Counted from the first letter of the stretch, positions 44,807-57,608 are shown. The stretch is 64,000 nt of DNA from an uncultured Lentisphaeria bacterium (GCA_905197955.1 CAJKAR010000029.1:1-64000), one strand, 5' to 3'. Notes: generated by a model not told the origin, from the letters alone. Program-made: numbers and translations.

Positions 44807-45586
44807 TTATTCATAGGGGAGCCATGCGGTTCCGTAGCGGAGATTCTGCCAGAGGACGCCGGCGGCATGTCCGTCAAAAAAGACGACCGTTGCCTGCTTC
44901 TTTCCAGCGTGCCGGTAGGCGATCCACGGATTCCAGTCTGTCGAAGAGATATTCTCGCCGAATTCCCAGTAGAGATCCGGATCCTGCCGTTTTGCGCAGC
45001 CGTCCCGGACCGTCTCCGTATAGATGAGTTTGGAAGAAGGTGATTTAACCCGGTTCAGCTGATAATATCCGTTCTGATCATGAGAACTGTCCGGAAAGTG
45101 AGTCGAGCCGTTGTAGTTCTGCGCATAAAACGACGAAAGCTGGGAAAATTTCCGGTTGTATTCATATGGAGCTTTTTTTGTCGGACAGGTCATTGCATTC
45201 ACGACATACGCTCTCTGCCACACATAATCCTTCCCGATGGTTTTGACTCCCGCACACTCCAGGAATTCCTGATTCGAATACCATTTATCATCCTTCTCGG
45301 AACCATCCGGATCCCTGATCTTTCCTCCGCTGAACGGCACCCATGCGTCATTGTTGTTCGACGCATACATTATCCCGCCCATGCCATATTGTTTCAGCAC
45401 GCTCATACAGGAAATCTGATTGGCCTTCTCCCGGGCGCTGTTCAAGGCGGGGAGAAGAATTGCGGCAAGAACAGCTATGATTGCAATTACAACAAGCAGT
45501 TCTATCAATGTAAAACAATATTTTCCTTTCTGAATGATCGGTCCGGATATTGTTTCCTGATGATCTTCCATACGGAGTCTCTTCAT
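44807..45586 (-). CDS. DUF1559-type prepilin-like protein (pseudopilin)
   Basis: 259 aa from the ATG at 45586 (MKRLRMEDHQE), with AAGGA 10 bp upstream; an earlier in-frame ATG has no such site. The type IV prepilin segment is FTLIELLVVIAIIAVLAA followed by ILLPALNSAREKA. The residue before Phe is Cys, not the Gly most prepilin peptidases need. The C-terminus has the TVVFFDGHAAG motif of the H-X9-DG family. Such proteins are greatly expanded in Lentisphaerota and Planctomycetes and are of unclear function. It is the first gene behind the consensus promoter at 45663. Confidence 0.88.
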   Translation of the reverse strand: MKRLRMEDHQETISGPIIQKGKYCFTLIELLVVIAIIAVLAAILLPALNSAREKANQISCMSVLKQYGMGGIMYASNNNDAWVPFSGGKIRDPDGSEKDDKWYSNQEFLECAGVKTIGKDYVWQRAYVVNAMTCPTKKAPYEYNRKFSQLSSFYAQNYNGSTHFPDSSHDQNGYYQLNRVKSPSSKLIYTETVRDGCAKRQDPDLYWEFGENISSTDWNPWIAYRHAGKKQATVVFFDGHAAGVLWQNLRYGTAWLPYE

Positions 45587-45640
45587 TTCCACAGTTCCTT
45601 TTTTCATGGTGGAGCAGGATTGCAAGTTTACATTTGTTGT

Positions 45641-45650
45641 CAATTAATTG
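45641..45650. promoter_or_regulatory. Palindrome CAATTAATTG, candidate operator
   Basis: A perfect 10-bp palindrome lies about 6-16 bp downstream of the expected start of the 45663-45691 promoter, in the leader of the pseudopilin-regulator-GH operon. This is a typical place for a repressor such as the GntR/LacI protein encoded two genes later. Inference only. Confidence 0.45.
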
Positions 45651-45662
45651 TCTTATATTTTT

Positions 45663-45691
45663 ATTATACAATAAAAGGAGTCTTTTGTCAA
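45663..45691 (-). promoter_or_regulatory. Perfect consensus sigma-70 promoter
   Basis: On the minus strand TTGACA (45686-45691), a 17-bp spacer, and TATAAT (45663-45668): all 12 box positions and the ideal spacing. It lies between the AraC stop (45751) and the pseudopilin ATG (45586), leaving a leader of about 70 nt. A promoter this strong normally needs repression, in line with the nearby palindrome. Confidence 0.88.
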
Positions 45692-45750
45692 GAGGGGAGA
45701 GCGAAAAAAGATAAAAATCAGCCGATGCCGGAAGAAGAGTCAAGAGGGGT

Positions 45751-46599
45751 TCAAAGACGACTGAAAATACCATTCTGTTTCCTGAAATCAGCGGGGGAAA
45801 TTCCCGTTACTTTTTTGAACTGATGGGAAAATGTATACACATCGGCATAACCGAAACGATCCGCGACCTCCTTCAGGCGGAGATCCTGAGTTGAAAGCAG
45901 GAGCTGTATTTTTTCAATCTTTCTGCGAATCCGATACTCCATCGGCGACATCTTGTAAAAACGGGCAAAAATCCGACGGAAACTGGTATGACTCATCTTC
46001 ATGGAACGTGCCAAAGAGGGTATGGAACATTTTTCCTGAAAATCCGCTTCCAGAATGCGCGCGGCCTCCTCAATCTGACGAAGATATTTCCGGTCCTCCG
46101 CCGAATACGGCAGCAGAAGATTCAAAACAAACGAAAACGCTTTCTCGATCGTCAGCGGCAGTCTCAGCTCCGACTGGTACTGAAGCTCACGGATGATTTC
46201 ATCGTACCCCGCGGCAATCTCCGCACGAAGCCCCAGTTCGACCACCGGATGCTCCGGAGATGTAAGCCCCATTTTCTGAAAAATCCAGTAAAACTCCGCC
46301 GGAAACACAAAGTATTTATCCACATACAGAGTATTCGGCGGCACGATTCTCGTATGAGGGTCATCCGGAATCCATTGAATAAAACATCCAGGAAAGAACG
46401 GATACTGCCGACCGCTTCGATCATCTACGATTTTCCCCTCCCCGCTGACAATGTAACACGCTCCGCAGACATTGTCACGAATCGGAAAAATTCTCCCCTT
46501 GCTGTCCTTCAGACAAGACGTGCCTGCAATAAAATGATTCCGGACAACATGAATCGAGGAACAGTCAAATGAGCTCAAATTCACCTCTGAGGCCCCCAT
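45751..46599 (-). CDS. AraC family transcription regulator
   Basis: 282 aa. The N-terminal part (about 15-150) is a cupin-like sensing domain (CFIQWIPDDPHTRIVPPNTLYV). The last 95 residues hold the two helix-turn-helix units: IPSLARSMKMSHTSFRRIFARF and LKEVADRFGYADVYTFSHQFKKVTG, ending PADFRKQ. AAAGGA lies 8 bp before the ATG. It is divergent from the GH2-like gene, whose promoter lies in the 258-bp gap, and is the obvious candidate to activate it. Ligand unknown, probably a sugar. Confidence 0.9.
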   Translation of the reverse strand: MGASEVNLSSFDCSSIHVVRNHFIAGTSCLKDSKGRIFPIRDNVCGACYIVSGEGKIVDDRSGRQYPFFPGCFIQWIPDDPHTRIVPPNTLYVDKYFVFPAEFYWIFQKMGLTSPEHPVVELGLRAEIAAGYDEIIRELQYQSELRLPLTIEKAFSFVLNLLLPYSAEDRKYLRQIEEAARILEADFQEKCSIPSLARSMKMSHTSFRRIFARFYKMSPMEYRIRRKIEKIQLLLSTQDLRLKEVADRFGYADVYTFSHQFKKVTGISPADFRKQNGIFSRL

Positions 46600-46744
46600 G
46601 TTCTGAATCCTTTCCGTTTCTTTTTATGCCGATGAAACCTCTCCGTACACTCTTTCATTTTGCAAAGTAACAGTCCTGAAAAGGAAATGCAAATCGTTTC
46701 TTCTAAAATGGTCAATTATAACAAATTTATGAACAAAAAAAACA

Positions 46745-46773
46745 TTTTCAGAAACCGCATTCCGTGTTATAAT
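46745..46773 (+). promoter_or_regulatory. Candidate promoter of the GH2-like operon
   Basis: TTTTCA (46745-46750), 17-bp spacer, TATAAT (46768-46773). The -10 is perfect and the -35 weak, the pattern expected for an activator-dependent promoter such as one served by the divergent AraC protein. The leader to the ATG at 46858 is about 75 nt. Confidence 0.6.
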
Positions 46774-46857
46774 CAACAAAAGAAACATCAGGGAATCTGC
46801 ATTTTTCCCCGGACCGGGGAGGAAAACTGCATGAAAAACAATGAATGGGAGGAGTTT

Positions 46858-49800
46858 ATGAAAATCGGTGTATTCTGTTTGCTGGCTCTGATACTCTGTC
46901 TGAACAGTTCCGCTGCGGAATTCTTTCTTTCGGAGGTGCGGAAAGAACTCAATCTTGTCGAGGACGGAGCGTGGATGGAAGCCATCGGCGATCCGCTTGA
47001 TCTCCGCACGCTGCCGGAAGGACTGGTCTGGAACAAAGCGGATTTTCCGACCAGAAACCTCTTTCGCAAACTGAATTCCGCCGATCCGAAATGGGCGTAT
47101 TCCACTCTTCCCCCGGAACAGTATTTCAATTCGGACGGGTCCCTGAAAGTCAATCAGAAACGTTCCATCTGGTACAAGCGCGAAGTGACGATTCCCCCGG
47201 AACTCCTGAAGAACCATACGGTCCATCTGGTTCTTGGCGGCGCATCGTTCAAGTCCGGAGTCATCATCAACGGAAAGAGCGCCGGGGAGTCGATGCTCTG
47301 CACACTTCCGCTGGAATTCAACGTAACCAAATACCTGAAACCGGGGAAAAATGAAATCGTCATCGCAGCCACGGTCCGCGAGGGACTTCTGGATCTCAAG
47401 AACCGGATTTATCTTGCGCCAAGCAACGGCGGTGAACTCGGAGTCCGGGGGCCGGTGCGTCTGGAGTTCCGCCCCATGACCGCCATTGAGGACGTCTTCC
47501 TCAAAACCAGCGTCAAGAACAAAGAAATCGAAGTGATTCTCACGCTTCGGAACAGCGGAATGGCGGAATCGGAAGTGATTCCGGAAATTCGCATCCGTTC
47601 CGACCGCGACCGGAAACAGATTAATACATTCTTTTCCGGAACACCGGTCCGGATCGCGCCGGGAAAAAGTAAGATCGTTACGCTCAAAAAGAAGTGGATC
47701 GCACCGATTCTCTGGTCCCCGGAATCACCGGAACTTTATCTTGCCGAGCTCTCGCTCAGACAGGGGGATCGGGTCATCGACCGTTTCTGCCGCGAATTCG
47801 GCTTCCGCGAGTTCAGCATCCGCGGGAAGGATCTTCTTCTGAACGGGAAGCGGATTGTTCTTCTGCGGAATTCCACACTCTACGGGCTGCGCACGCAGGA
47901 ACATCTGCAAGTTGCAGGAATGGAAGTTCTCCGCACCTCCCATAAAGTGAACAGCATCCGCCAGCACCTCGGGACCAGCAATCAGGATATGATTTACCGG
48001 GCGAACCGGAGCGGAATGCTGATGATGCCTGAATCCGCGTACTCGTGGAAAGGACGTTTTCCGGTGGAAAAAGCGCAGTTCTGGCTGCCCGGCGTACTGG
48101 AATATTACAAGGCGTGGGTCCGGCACTTCCGCAATGAGCCGTCGGTTGTGATCTACAACCTGACCAACGAGACCTTCTGGGCAAGCCGGAGTCCGGAGGA
48201 TATGGCGGTCACGAAAAAAATCGTGGACACCGTGCGCGCAGAAGACCCGACCCGTCCGCTCCAGGGCGACGGCGACAACAGCTGGGGCGGTCAGCTCGAC
48301 ATCATCAACATCCATTATCCCGAAGGACAGGCCGGCACACTCCGTCTGAAATACACGAACTCCGGCATCATCATCCCCAACGATTTCGACTGGCTGACCC
48401 CGAAGGGCGGAAAAGGCTGGAACACCGATTTTCAATGGGACCGCCCTCTCTTTTTCGGGGAATTCGGACTCGGACTCAGCAATGACAACTATTCCAGCGT
48501 CGTCGGCGACGAATACTACTCCTGGACCAAATGGGAAAACCGCGAAATGGCGGAACGCAACGACGGCATACCCTCCCATTCCGAACAGAATCCCTTCATG
48601 GAATACCTGAAACAACGAATCGTTCACCTTCGTCACGCAGGCGTTGCCGGACTCAATCCGTGGGCCGGTTATTTTCCCCATGTTCTGAAAATGACGCAGG
48701 TTGCGCCTCTCGACTACCATGCCAATGCATCTTCCGGGGAACTCTTCCGCCGGAACGTCGCCGCATTCAACGACAGCAATGCCGGATATTCCATTGACAA
48801 AATCCGTTTTGCACTCTATCTCGGCAAAGATCCCGTTTTCAGCGGAGAAAAGAAAATCTTCCTGAAAACAGGCCGAAAATGGAGCGGAACTCTGGAGATT
48901 CCTCTGCCCGAAACTAAAACTCTTCTGAAAGGCCGTCTGATCGTGCGCGCCATCTGGAACCGCGGCAAAACGGAAGTGGAACTCGACCGCTTTGAACAGG
49001 ATTTGAATATCATTCCCCGTCAGGATCTTTCCACTCTCCGCGGCGAAATCGCGATTCTGGATCCGAAAGGGACTCTCAACTCTCTGCGATCTGCATGGAA
49101 TCTGCAGGCGGCGCAGGTCCTCTCCCAAATGGAGATTCCCGCCGGGAAAAAACTGATCGTCATAGCACGCGACGCATGGTCCGCTGACCAGAACCAAAAG
49201 CTGGATTCTTTCATGGAAAACGGCGGAGTCGTACTGCTGCTTCCGCAGAAAGAGTGGAAACCGTGGCGAGTTGAACTTCCGGAACGCGATCCGATTCATG
49301 CGGCAACGCTCTCCTGGACCGGTAAAAAGAGTCATCCGGCGCTGAAAGGGCTCGACGACTCCTTCTTCCAATATTGGCGGAATGACAATGTCATTTCCAA
49401 GGAAACGTTCTACCGTCCTGTTCAGGGTGCTGCCGTCGCTCTGCTCAACTGCGGCGGACGCTTCGGACTTCAGTGGTCGCCGCTTCTGGAAATCCCGATC
49501 GGCAAAGGGGCTCTGATTGCAACGACTCTTGAATTCGAAAAGCCCGATCCTGCCGCACAGCTCCTCCTGGCAAACCTGATTCGTTACGGCTGTGAACGGA
49601 AGGCGGAGGAACGGGTCAGTCTGAACCTGCTTGCGGGAAAGAACCGGGCGTTGAAAGAGGCGATCGGACTTTCCTGCGTCCGACACTCCGAAGGCATCGG
49701 GAAACAGGGGCCGATTCTTATGGATGCCTCGGCGGACTGGAAACCGCAGGTGGTGGAATCCCTTCTCCGCGCCGGCCGAACCCTCTGGCTTCACGGAGTC

Positions 49801-51447
49801 ACACCGGATACGCTCAACAAACTCAAGGGGCTGCTTCCGGAAGGAATCACTGCGGAAAAGGCGCCGAAAGGGATCCTTGCCCCCGAAGTGATCACAACAG
49901 ATCCTCTGACCGATGGAATCACCGCATTCGATCTTGCCTGGTACCGCCGCAGCTGGATGAGCAACAAAACTCTCTTTGAAAATGCGATTCCGAACGCCCT
50001 CCCCGGCTCCTGGATTCTCAAAAGCAAATACTATGCGGGAGATGCTCTCAAGCTCACGACGCCGGCATTCCTGATGAAAATCCCCGTTGGAAGCGGAACC
50101 CTCCTGCTGGATACGCTGGAATGGGAAAAGGCTCTCGGAAAAGAACCGCAGAAAGCTCTGCGCGTACTCTCCACGATTCTGGGAAATCTGGACTGTGCGT
50201 TTCAGTTCCGTCCGAAGGTCTCCTACCGCTACGGCTCAGTGGATCTCCGTCCGTTTGCAAACATGGGATTCATGGACAGCAAACGTGGCGATGGAGTCGG
50301 AGGCTGGACCGATGACGGAAGAAGCGATATGCGTTTCTTCCTCATCAACCACGCGGGAACCGGAAATGGCGAGGAAGACGGCATGGCTGTCGATGAGGAA
50401 ACTTTCCCGGAGCTCGTCCGTTTTCACGACGTTCCCTTCCGGCTGATCGACCCGAAAAAGAACAACGGGCGTTCCGTGCTCTCCTTCGGCAGTGCCAAGG
50501 TTCCCTCGATCCGGATGCGGGAAACCGGAGCCATTCCGGTACACGCGAAAGCCGACTTTCTCTGGCTTCTTCACGCGACCGCATGGGGCGGAGACCGGAT
50601 GAAAGCAGCGGAATATGAGGTGACTTACGAAGACGGAACTCGGACGACGTTCCCGGTAGTCAACTTTGTGGATGTCGGAGACTGGTTCCACATGCAGCAG
50701 TACAGCAACTGTAAAATCGCATGGACGGGGAAAAATCTCATCAGCGACTCGGTCGGACTCTTCATGGCTCCGTGGAAAAATCCGCATCCGGAAAAAGCGA
50801 TCCGGGAGCTCAGGATCAAGGCCGGACTGAGCGACTGCGCCTATGTGCTCGTGGCCATTGCGACAGCCACCAAAGAGACGGAAAACTCCAGCAACGGCCT
50901 TCGGAAACAGGTCTATGCGCAATTCGACTTTTCCAAAGATTCCTCTTCTTCTCTGGAACTTCTGCCGCACAAGAAATCTCCGGAAAAAGTCGACAGCGGA
51001 ATCCGGACCGGAAAAGGCACATTTCTCCTGTATCGTCCGACTCCGCCGCTCCGGGAGATGCTGAAAAAACCCTTCGGAATCGTTCTGGAGTTCACGGCAA
51101 CAGACAAACCGGATGGCTACTGTGCCGGACTCTTCGAGCCGTCCAGCTTCCGGATCACGCTGAACCGCTATTCCATGAAATTCACAGTGGAAACGTTCGA
51201 TCAGGCGGGAAAACGAGTCTATTTTTCATCGTGTGATCCGGTAACACTGAACAAACGGGTCCGCTTCGAGCTCCGGGCGGACGGTCGGCGAATGATCCTG
51301 TATCGCGATGGAAAACTTGATACCATCAAAGAACTTCCCCTCCCGATGAAGGATCTGCGCACCTTGCGTTTCGGCGTTGCCGGAGGAAAAGAATACAACT
51401 TCAACGGAATCTTCCATTCCGCGGAACTTTACGCTATTCAACCTTAA
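46858..51447 (+). CDS. Very large secreted GH2-like glycosidase with extra modules
   Basis: 1529 aa from the ATG at 46858 (MKIGVFCLLALIL), with GGAGG 5 bp upstream; an ATG 27 bp earlier also has GGAGG but would put acidic residues in the signal peptide. Modules in order: signal peptide (1-20); jelly-roll sugar-binding (about 80-200); Ig-like (210-315); GH2-type TIM barrel (about 320-610) with likely acid/base E438 in LTNETFW and nucleophile E535 in FFGEFGLG; two glutamine-amidotransferase-like domains (about 690-1110) each with an LDTLEWEK/ATTLEFEK-type strand; a module (about 1133-1338) shared with the GH5-like protein; and a C-terminal LamG-like domain (1370-1529). GH2 covers beta-galactosidases, mannosidases and glucuronidases; the substrate cannot be told. 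Confidence 0.85.
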   Translation: MKIGVFCLLALILCLNSSAAEFFLSEVRKELNLVEDGAWMEAIGDPLDLRTLPEGLVWNKADFPTRNLFRKLNSADPKWAYSTLPPEQYFNSDGSLKVNQKRSIWYKREVTIPPELLKNHTVHLVLGGASFKSGVIINGKSAGESMLCTLPLEFNVTKYLKPGKNEIVIAATVREGLLDLKNRIYLAPSNGGELGVRGPVRLEFRPMTAIEDVFLKTSVKNKEIEVILTLRNSGMAESEVIPEIRIRSDRDRKQINTFFSGTPVRIAPGKSKIVTLKKKWIAPILWSPESPELYLAELSLRQGDRVIDRFCREFGFREFSIRGKDLLLNGKRIVLLRNSTLYGLRTQEHLQVAGMEVLRTSHKVNSIRQHLGTSNQDMIYRANRSGMLMMPESAYSWKGRFPVEKAQFWLPGVLEYYKAWVRHFRNEPSVVIYNLTNETFWASRSPEDMAVTKKIVDTVRAEDPTRPLQGDGDNSWGGQLDIINIHYPEGQAGTLRLKYTNSGIIIPNDFDWLTPKGGKGWNTDFQWDRPLFFGEFGLGLSNDNYSSVVGDEYYSWTKWENREMAERNDGIPSHSEQNPFMEYLKQRIVHLRHAGVAGLNPWAGYFPHVLKMTQVAPLDYHANASSGELFRRNVAAFNDSNAGYSIDKIRFALYLGKDPVFSGEKKIFLKTGRKWSGTLEIPLPETKTLLKGRLIVRAIWNRGKTEVELDRFEQDLNIIPRQDLSTLRGEIAILDPKGTLNSLRSAWNLQAAQVLSQMEIPAGKKLIVIARDAWSADQNQKLDSFMENGGVVLLLPQKEWKPWRVELPERDPIHAATLSWTGKKSHPALKGLDDSFFQYWRNDNVISKETFYRPVQGAAVALLNCGGRFGLQWSPLLEIPIGKGALIATTLEFEKPDPAAQLLLANLIRYGCERKAEERVSLNLLAGKNRALKEAIGLSCVRHSEGIGKQGPILMDASADWKPQVVESLLRAGRTLWLHGVTPDTLNKLKGLLPEGITAEKAPKGILAPEVITTDPLTDGITAFDLAWYRRSWMSNKTLFENAIPNALPGSWILKSKYYAGDALKLTTPAFLMKIPVGSGTLLLDTLEWEKALGKEPQKALRVLSTILGNLDCAFQFRPKVSYRYGSVDLRPFANMGFMDSKRGDGVGGWTDDGRSDMRFFLINHAGTGNGEEDGMAVDEETFPELVRFHDVPFRLIDPKKNNGRSVLSFGSAKVPSIRMRETGAIPVHAKADFLWLLHATAWGGDRMKAAEYEVTYEDGTRTTFPVVNFVDVGDWFHMQQYSNCKIAWTGKNLISDSVGLFMAPWKNPHPEKAIRELRIKAGLSDCAYVLVAIATATKETENSSNGLRKQVYAQFDFSKDSSSSLELLPHKKSPEKVDSGIRTGKGTFLLYRPTPPLREMLKKPFGIVLEFTATDKPDGYCAGLFEPSSFRITLNRYSMKFTVETFDQAGKRVYFSSCDPVTLNKRVRFELRADGRRMILYRDGKLDTIKELPLPMKDLRTLRFGVAGGKEYNFNGIFHSAELYAIQP

Positions 51448-51461
51448 CAACGGAGAACGAG

Positions 51462-52232
51462 ATGAAATCGAATCGGAAATTCACATTGATAGAACTCCTT
51501 ATCGTGATTGCCATCATTGCCATCCTCGCCGCGCTGCTTCTTCCCGCGCTGTCGAAAGCCCGGTCAAAAGCATATCAGGCGAGCTGCGCCTCGAATCTGA
51601 AGCAGATCGGTCAGGCATCCATGCTCTACACCGGAGATTACGACGACTGGATGCTCCCGACCAAAGTCTCCGGGAAAATCTGGTGGGCTCTTCTGACCGA
51701 CAATAAATCCTACGGAGTCACCTACGGCCAGCTTCTCGGGGGAACCGGAGCCGGCAGATACTACAACGGCGGCACCTTCCGCTGTCCGGAAGATCCTCTT
51801 CCCTTCAAACCCAATCAGGCAGGCGACGGTGTCGGCTCTCCCTACATGTTCCAGACCAGTTATGCAGCAGGGATTGTCGGAGGCAAGGAAGGCCGTTCCT
51901 CCGGAGCTTCCGCGGATTACTATCACAAGACATCCGCGCTTACCCGGCCGACGGAATGCGTCACTGCCGGAGACAACATCAATCAGACGGCCGAAATGCT
52001 CTTTTTCAACTATCATTTTGCCTTCCGTCACGGAGCCTCCGACCCGTTGAACCGCGCCGTCGAGCCGATCAACGGGGGCAACACCAATGTCCTCTATGCC
52101 GACGGTCATGTAGCGGCCGCCAGCTTTCCAAAACTGAAAGCAACCCCCAATGAAGACGGCGCTCTGAACAACAACTCCGTCCTCTACCGGGGTTTTATCC
52201 GAACCAAGGGAAGTCCAACGTTTACAGAATAA
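51462..52232 (+). CDS. DUF1559-type prepilin-like protein (pseudopilin)
   Basis: 256 aa. The leader is only six residues (MKSNRK) before FTLIELLIVIAIIAILAALL; the residue before the cut is Lys, not Gly. A helix (LPALSKARSKAYQASCASN) leads to a beta-rich body and the C-terminal NVLYADGHVAA motif of the H-X9-DG family. GGAG lies 8 bp before the ATG. It lies between the GH2-like (14 bp) and GH39-like (27 bp) genes, clearly one operon. It may form or attach to a surface structure that carries the enzymes; this is unproven. Confidence 0.9.
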   Translation: MKSNRKFTLIELLIVIAIIAILAALLLPALSKARSKAYQASCASNLKQIGQASMLYTGDYDDWMLPTKVSGKIWWALLTDNKSYGVTYGQLLGGTGAGRYYNGGTFRCPEDPLPFKPNQAGDGVGSPYMFQTSYAAGIVGGKEGRSSGASADYYHKTSALTRPTECVTAGDNINQTAEMLFFNYHFAFRHGASDPLNRAVEPINGGNTNVLYADGHVAAASFPKLKATPNEDGALNNNSVLYRGFIRTKGSPTFTE

Positions 52233-52259
52233 CGTTTTCTTTCAATAACAGGAGAAAAA

Positions 52260-53699
52260 ATGAGAAAGATCGGAACATTCGCTCCACGTTCGTCAAATCA
52301 GATTCATGCCTCCAAGATCGGAATCGGCTTTGAATGCGTCGAACGGAAGATGTGGGATGATACAGAAGCATTATATCATGCGGCCGGAGAACTCGGTGTC
52401 AAACACGCCCGTGTCATGACAGGCTGGTTCCGCTGCGAGCGGGAAAAAGGAATTTACGATTTCGAATGGCTGGAAAAAATCGTGAACAACCTTCTCGCAC
52501 AGGGAATCCGTCCCTGGTTCTGCGTCTGTTACGGCAACAAGCTCTACAGCGACTCCCCGGCAGACGATGCGGCCGGCTATCCGCCGCTGTTTACAGAGGA
52601 GGCGCGAAACGCCTGGATCCGCTACGCCACGGAACTGGCAACCCGCTTCCGGGGACGTGTCACCCATTATGAGGTCTGGAATGAGCCGAACTGCTCCGGA
52701 TTCTGGAAAAAAGGTCCCGATTACAGCGAATATGTGGATCTGGTCCGCATTACCTCCAACGCGATCCGCGCCTGCAATCCGGAGGCGAAAATCATCGGAG
52801 GCGCCAGCGGAATGTCGATAGCTCTCTGGAACGGGCATCTGGATGTTTATGAATATATCCGCAAAGGGATTTGTCCTCTGATCGACGTTTTCACCTTTCA
52901 CCGATATCACATTTTTCCGGAACTCCATCGTCCGGAAGACACCCGGATGCTCCGTGCCCTGTTCGACGAGAACGGGGGAAAACATATCGAACTGTGGCAG
53001 GGAGAATCGGGCTGTCCCTCAAAACAGGCAACAACAGAGGCGCTGGCGGATACACCGGTCAATGAGGAAATTCAGGCGAAAGTTGCAGTCCGAAGCATCA
53101 TGACAGATCTCAAAAACAGACTCGATTACACCAGCTATTTCACCATGTCGGACTTCAAGTACTACTACCGCAACGGTCTCACTCTGAAACCGAACCACTT
53201 CGGTCTTGTCACATTCGATGATCCCCCGCGGAGAAAGCCCGCCTACTATGGAATTCAGACTCTCTCCAACCTCTTCGATGAAGATACTCTTCCCTGCGAC
53301 ACGATCAAATGCCAGCTTGATCTTATCCCCTTCCCCCCGGAACAGCGTTTCACCTTCCAGGAAAAGCTGACTCAGTTGCAACTTGCCACATTCCGCCGGA
53401 AAGGATATCCTCTTGTGGCCTGGTGGATGCCGGCGGATCTGATTCCGAAAATTGCCGGAAATCCTCCATACCAGCCGTTCGACGCGCTCTTCCGGATCTG
53501 GACTCCCGGACAAAATATTCATTCACCGGTTCTGATCGACCCCATAAGCCAGGAGGTCTTCGAACCGGAACGCTTTGATGATCCCTGGCACAAGAAACTG
53601 AAAAGAGATCTGCCCTCGGCGGATTTTTCCGGTATTCCCGTCCGCGACTATCCGATGATCCTGACAGATCTCGATGCCGTCAGCAATATGCTGGCATAA
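52260..53699 (+). CDS. GH39-like glycosidase, no signal peptide
   Basis: 479 aa. A TIM-barrel GH-A enzyme: IGIGFECVERK, HARVMTGWFRCEREKGIYDF, the acid/base E142 in YEVWNEPNCSG and the nucleophile E249 in ELWQGESGC. Spacing and motifs match GH39 (beta-xylosidase and alpha-L-iduronidase family). A beta domain closes the protein. It lacks a signal peptide, so it should act in the cytoplasm on oligosaccharides taken up after cleavage by the secreted GH2-like enzyme two genes upstream. AGGAG lies 6 bp before the ATG; a terminator follows. Confidence 0.85.
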   Translation: MRKIGTFAPRSSNQIHASKIGIGFECVERKMWDDTEALYHAAGELGVKHARVMTGWFRCEREKGIYDFEWLEKIVNNLLAQGIRPWFCVCYGNKLYSDSPADDAAGYPPLFTEEARNAWIRYATELATRFRGRVTHYEVWNEPNCSGFWKKGPDYSEYVDLVRITSNAIRACNPEAKIIGGASGMSIALWNGHLDVYEYIRKGICPLIDVFTFHRYHIFPELHRPEDTRMLRALFDENGGKHIELWQGESGCPSKQATTEALADTPVNEEIQAKVAVRSIMTDLKNRLDYTSYFTMSDFKYYYRNGLTLKPNHFGLVTFDDPPRRKPAYYGIQTLSNLFDEDTLPCDTIKCQLDLIPFPPEQRFTFQEKLTQLQLATFRRKGYPLVAWWMPADLIPKIAGNPPYQPFDALFRIWTPGQNIHSPVLIDPISQEVFEPERFDDPWHKKLKRDLPSADFSGIPVRDYPMILTDLDAVSNMLA

Positions 53700-53716
53700 T
53701 TTTCTCTCTCTCTGAA

Positions 53717-53758
53717 TTTCCGCATTTCCAGATCCGGAATGCGGAAACTTTTTTTTCA
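53717..53758 (+). terminator. Rho-independent terminator after the GH39-like gene
   Basis: TTTCCGCATTTCC (53717-53729) pairs with GGAATGCGGAAA (53736-53747) with a single bulge, followed by CTTTTTTTT. It ends the plus-strand glycosidase operon 18 bp past the stop. Confidence 0.85.
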
Positions 53759-53763
53759 TTCAA

Positions 53764-53806
53764 GTACAAAAAAAACGCCCGGACCTCTTTCAAGGACCGG
53801 GCGTTT
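53764..53806 (-). terminator. Rho-independent terminator of nifJ
   Basis: AAACGCCCGG (53773-53782) pairs with CCGGGCGTTT (53797-53806), and on the minus strand a long T run follows (A run 53768-53775 on the plus strand). It lies 24 bp past the nifJ stop and back to back with the GH39 terminator. Confidence 0.88.
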
Positions 53807-53829
53807 GATTTGGCAACCCTTTTCGGGGA

Positions 53830-57384
<3,555 letters not shown>

Positions 57385-57434
57385 TTTTTCCTCCTTACGG
57401 GTTGAGTTTGCGATCAAAGCCAAAAACACGTTAC

Positions 57435-57463
57435 AAGATACATCTGCAAAAGAAAAAAGTCAA
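57435..57463 (-). promoter_or_regulatory. Candidate promoter of nifJ
   Basis: On the minus strand TTGACT (57458-57463), 17-bp spacer, TATCTT (57435-57440), with a leader of about 45 nt to the ATG at 57384. Confidence 0.65.
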
Positions 57464-57552
57464 ACCGATTCCCAAGGAATATATAAGGAAAAAAGAATAC
57501 ATTTCAAAAACAGAGAGCGGAAAAATGCTCTGCAATCCGCTTCCCCTGGAAA

Positions 57553-57608
57553 AAGGCCGGGGGACACAGACGGAAGAGACCTCCAGCACAGGAGGTCTCT
57601 TCCGTCTG
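57553..57608 (-). terminator. Perfect 18-bp stem after the DUF4832 gene
   Basis: CAGACGGAAGAGACCTCC (57567-57584) and GGAGGTCTCTTCCGTCTG (57591-57608) pair at all 18 positions around a 6-nt loop. On the minus strand a T run (CCTTTTT) follows about 12 nt later. It probably ends the DUF4832 operon 60 bp past the stop, though the delayed T run is unusual for an intrinsic terminator. Confidence 0.72.

Noticed and set aside
47725..49794. 689-codon minus-strand open frame inside the GH2-like gene
   Set aside because: The plus frame has a signal peptide, GH2 motifs and a good ribosome site; the opposite frame has none.
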